The position numbers and the translations under genes are program-made. Below the pieces are notes generated by a model. That model made no database searches. It had not been told where the DNA came from and worked only from the letters and a program-made list of their open reading frames with translations. Shown one piece after another: positions 61,701 to 64,000 of a DNA stretch of 64,000 bases (position 1 is the stretch's first letter; every line of letters begins with the position of its first letter). This DNA is from JAFECT01 sp963838235. GTDB lineage: Bacteria; Pseudomonadota; Alphaproteobacteria; Caulobacterales; Caulobacteraceae. The DNA lies in NCBI GenBank assembly GCA_963838235.1, contig CAWIQJ010000005.1, positions 1,240,001 to 1,304,000 on the forward strand, given 5' to 3'.

Positions 61701-62622
61701 ATGAACGAAGATGCTGCGCGGTTAGAGGACGTTGACCAGCAAAGGCGGCGCTTAGTTTCAGGAACTTTGAGTTCATCAGTTTCAAGGCGACCTCTCTAGG
61801 CTGCAATTATCACTCTATCATCGCATCGCCGACGAGCTTGCGGCATCAAGTTTTGAGCACGTTCGTGAGAGCCAATGCGTGGAAACGGTCGGCGAGATTT
61901 TTGGCGTCGCGGCAGACGCGCTTGCTTCCGTCTATTGCTTCGTTTTGCCGCCTAGCGTGCAGGTATGGAGCGTTGAATCCGCAAATTTTTGGCATCACGA
62001 TCTCCACCCTTTACAGCGACTGAGGAACAAGAAGACGCCAGAACTCAATCGCCAAGGCATCGAGATGGCCGTGGGCGAATACCTCCAACAGCCAGTGAGA
62101 TCGGCGCGATTTGATCGACTGCTTGTCGACCTTCTCCTAGCTTTGGAGCTTTATCAGTTCGGCGACCAAATGATGAATAGGCCGAGTATTCCGGGCCTCC
62201 TGCCACCGCCCCCTCTGGGGCGCATACATCCTGCGGCTTCCCTTCTTAAGTCGCAGTGGCGTAGCCTTCAGTTTTTTGGCGCGATCATCGTCCTCGCACT
62301 CATTGCCAGATGGCTGCATTGGCTCTCATGGTCTCCGGTGGTGGCCATAGTCGCAATTTCTGGCGTCCTGTTTATTCTCTGGTTCGGATTAAAGGTCATC
62401 GCCTATCCGCATGACGTAAAGAACCATGACACGGCCGTTCAGCCGATTGCGGGACTTCTTAGTCAAATGATCAACACGTATCTCGAATTGAATTCCGACG
62501 GCCCAATAAGTGCGAAGCGCGTCGAGGAGCAGGTTAAGGCGTCGGCAGCAGCCGGGGTCGTTTGGCCGGCTCCTCTCTATGCTCTCCTCGACGACATAAA
62601 CTCGCGAGCCGGTCGTTTTTGA
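61701..62622 (+). CDS. Low-GC membrane protein of unknown function (one frameshift)
   Basis: ATG 61701 follows GAGGGG (MNEDAARLEDVDQQRRRLVS). A single shift near 61770 leads into VHQFQGDLSRLQLSLYHRIA and on to the stop at 62622; the length 3n+1 fits one inserted base, giving ~306 residues. Two membrane segments (QFFGAIIVLALIARWLHWL and VVAIVAISGVLFILWFGLK) lie in the second half, with a soluble tail. Base composition and codon use (many A/T third positions) are far from the neighbours, suggesting recent acquisition. I do not recognise the family. Confidence 0.65.
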
Positions 62623-62783
62623 AGGTCGCTTCCATTCGGGCTGCGTAAGAAAATCCCCTGCTGGCCCGTGGTGCTGGCCCCATATTGGTCCGGACGGCCA
62701 AGCCGGACGGGACATTCGGTCACCCTGTCAAAGGCTTCGGAATCCCCCATTATCTTCGCGTACCAGTGCCTCATGGGGGCGTC

Positions 62784-63947
62784 ATGCGTTTTTCGACCCG
62801 GTTCGTCCTGGGCCTTGCGGCGGCTGTCTGCCTCACGGCCATCGCCGCCACCTCGGCCTTTGGCGCCAGCCACGAGAGCGATCTCTACGCGCGCCAGAAA
62901 CCGGTGTCGGTGACCGTTCCCGACGGCGGCACGGTCGCACCGCTGTTGATGGCGGACAGCCACCCGACGGTCGAGGTGTCGATCAAGGGTCACGTCTACC
63001 ATTTCCAGATCGAGACCGGGGCGTGGTTCAACACCGTCTCGGCCCAGGTCGTGACCGACCTCGGTCTCAGGGTCAGCCGCGACGGCGATGTCGCAATCGA
63101 CGGGCTGCAACTCGGGACGGCGATGTTCGGGCCCTTGCGCGCGGACGTGATGAAACATCCGCCCGGCGACTCCGACGGCCAGCTCGGCCTGCCCGCATTC
63201 GCTGACCTGTTGCTCACGGTCGACTTCCCGAACCGCCAGGTGAAGCTGGAGAAAGGCGCGCTGCCCGACGCCAACGGCCATGATGTCCTCGCGCTCACCG
63301 CGGTCGGACCGCTGTGGGGCGTGCCAATCAATGTCGGCGGCCAGGCCTTCATCGGCTTTATCGACACCCAGTCCGGCGACGGTTTCGCCATGGCCCCGCA
63401 GCTGGCGCAGAAGGTCTCGTTCACGACCAAGCCCGTCGCCACCGGCGCCGCCCACGGGCCCGCCATCGGCGAGGTCGAGGTGACCACGGCGCGGCTCTCC
63501 GGTGACCTCGCGCTCGGCGGCTACACCTTCAAACAGCCGATGGTGGCCTCGTTCCCGCTCGAGATCCGCTTCCCGAACTTCGGCGTCATGATGGGACCGC
63601 CGCTGTTGTCGAAGTTCGTGCTGACTCTCGATCAGAAGGACAGGCTCGTGCGTTTCGAGCGCGCCGACGCGGTGATCCCCGCCCCGCCGCCGATGGTGCG
63701 CATCGGCATGATCACCGAGCCGTCCGGCAACGGCATGATGCGCATCGTCGCCATCTCACCCGGCGGCGGCGCGGCGGCCTCGGGCCTGAAGGCCGGCGAC
63801 GAGATCGAAACCATCGACGGCTCACCCGCCGACACGGTCACGCCCGGCTCCATCGCCACCACCAAGCTTGCCGGCATGCACGTCCATCTGCGCCGCGGCT
63901 CGACCGAGCAAGACGTCGAGGTGAAACCCGCGGTGATTGTGCCCTAG
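62784..63947 (+). CDS. Secreted aspartyl-protease-like protein with PDZ domain
   Basis: 387 residues from ATG 62784; a TTG frame extends further upstream, but this start gives the signal peptide MRFSTRFVLGLAAAVCLTAI. Two retropepsin-like lobes follow: FQIETGAWFNTVSAQVVTDL (the usual DTG is ETG) and IGFIDTQSGDGFAMAPQL (DTQ). The last ~95 residues are a PDZ domain (IVAISPGGGAAASGLKAGDE). The altered catalytic triads make activity uncertain; it may be a binding protein. The stop overlaps that of the convergent gene at CTAG. Confidence 0.78.
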   Translation: MRFSTRFVLGLAAAVCLTAIAATSAFGASHESDLYARQKPVSVTVPDGGTVAPLLMADSHPTVEVSIKGHVYHFQIETGAWFNTVSAQVVTDLGLRVSRDGDVAIDGLQLGTAMFGPLRADVMKHPPGDSDGQLGLPAFADLLLTVDFPNRQVKLEKGALPDANGHDVLALTAVGPLWGVPINVGGQAFIGFIDTQSGDGFAMAPQLAQKVSFTTKPVATGAAHGPAIGEVEVTTARLSGDLALGGYTFKQPMVASFPLEIRFPNFGVMMGPPLLSKFVLTLDQKDRLVRFERADAVIPAPPPMVRIGMITEPSGNGMMRIVAISPGGGAAASGLKAGDEIETIDGSPADTVTPGSIATTKLAGMHVHLRRGSTEQDVEVKPAVIVP

Positions 63948-64000
63948 GCCTTCTTCACGCGCGTGAAGTCGGCGGTCCAGTTGGTCTCCCAGGTCTTGCC
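63944..64000 (-). CDS. C-terminus of an SRPBCC-like protein (cut by window edge)
   Basis: Minus-strand frame ending GKTWETNWTADFTRVKKA at TAG 63946-63944. Only ~18 residues lie inside the window. The pattern (TW-x-TDW-type ending) recalls SRPBCC/START-type proteins, but this is weak. It is convergent with the PDZ protein gene; the two stops share CTAG. Confidence 0.35.
   Translation of the reverse strand, partial: GKTWETNWTADFTRVKKA

Overview
The window is a high-GC alphaproteobacterial chromosome segment, most likely from Caulobacteraceae (Caulobacter, Phenylobacterium or a relative). Support comes from a HAD gene of the cicA type lying between clpP and clpX, the order tig-clpP-(others)-clpX-lon-hupB, the glnB-glnA pair divergent from an NAD(P)HX repair gene, and promoters of the Caulobacter type (TTGAC-like, 14-nt gap, CTANAW-like). 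There are three tRNA genes (Asp-GTC, Leu-TAG, Val-TAC), and no rRNA, IS element or CRISPR array that I can see.

Layout. 1-19.0 kb (minus strand) carries respiratory complex I: nuoA-B-C-[membrane ORF]-D-E-[2-TM ORF]-F-G-H-[81-aa ORF]-I, then a three-gene block, then nuoJ-K-L-M running off the left edge. The block is a secreted amidohydrolase, an AraC regulator and a secreted HEGRH protein. It splits the nuo cluster, so nuoJ onward needs its own promoter, and a candidate is visible. 19-24 kb holds tRNA-Asp, a GT87-type membrane glycosyltransferase, a small secreted protein, a Rieske/FAD oxidoreductase and a GT-B glycosyltransferase. 24.5-28 kb is one large autotransporter. 28-31.5 kb is glnA, glnB, and a bifunctional NAD(P)HX epimerase/dehydratase, followed by a 45-residue His-rich secreted peptide. 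31.8-34.4 kb holds a TPR-Asp/Asn beta-hydroxylase and a secreted nucleotide pyrophosphatase/phosphodiesterase-like enzyme. 34.8-40.6 kb is a complete RND efflux operon (adaptor, pump, outer-membrane factor). 40.8-50.7 kb is the protein quality-control region: trigger factor, ClpP, a prolyl-4-hydroxylase-like enzyme, a secreted protein, CicA, ClpX, Lon, HU. 50.9-64 kb contains a secreted metzincin with an NTF2-like partner, a Nudix hydrolase, ParE, a DUF1993 protein, a DEAD-box helicase, a GGDEF cyclase, a TfoX-N protein, an acyltransferase, a low-GC membrane gene and a secreted aspartyl-protease/PDZ protein.

Sequence quality matters for reading this window. Many conserved genes are broken by single-base indels. 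Those I could resolve are mostly one-base insertions, and they cluster in dense patches (11.4-19.0, 28.5-29.4, 30.4-31.4, 35.0-37.0 and 57.6-60.2 kb), while neighbouring stretches are clean. Because the broken genes are essential and every fragment remains alignable in another frame, I read these as consensus errors and annotate whole genes across the shifts. Coordinates of starts and stops are as seen; internal frames need correction.

Functionally the window is mostly housekeeping: complex I, nitrogen control, proteolysis, topoisomerase IV and c-di-GMP signalling. The less explained parts are the gene block inside nuo with its flanking inverted palindromes, three unrecognised small proteins inside the nuo cluster (one with a threefold YP repeat), the His-rich microprotein, and structured leaders before lon and clpP.
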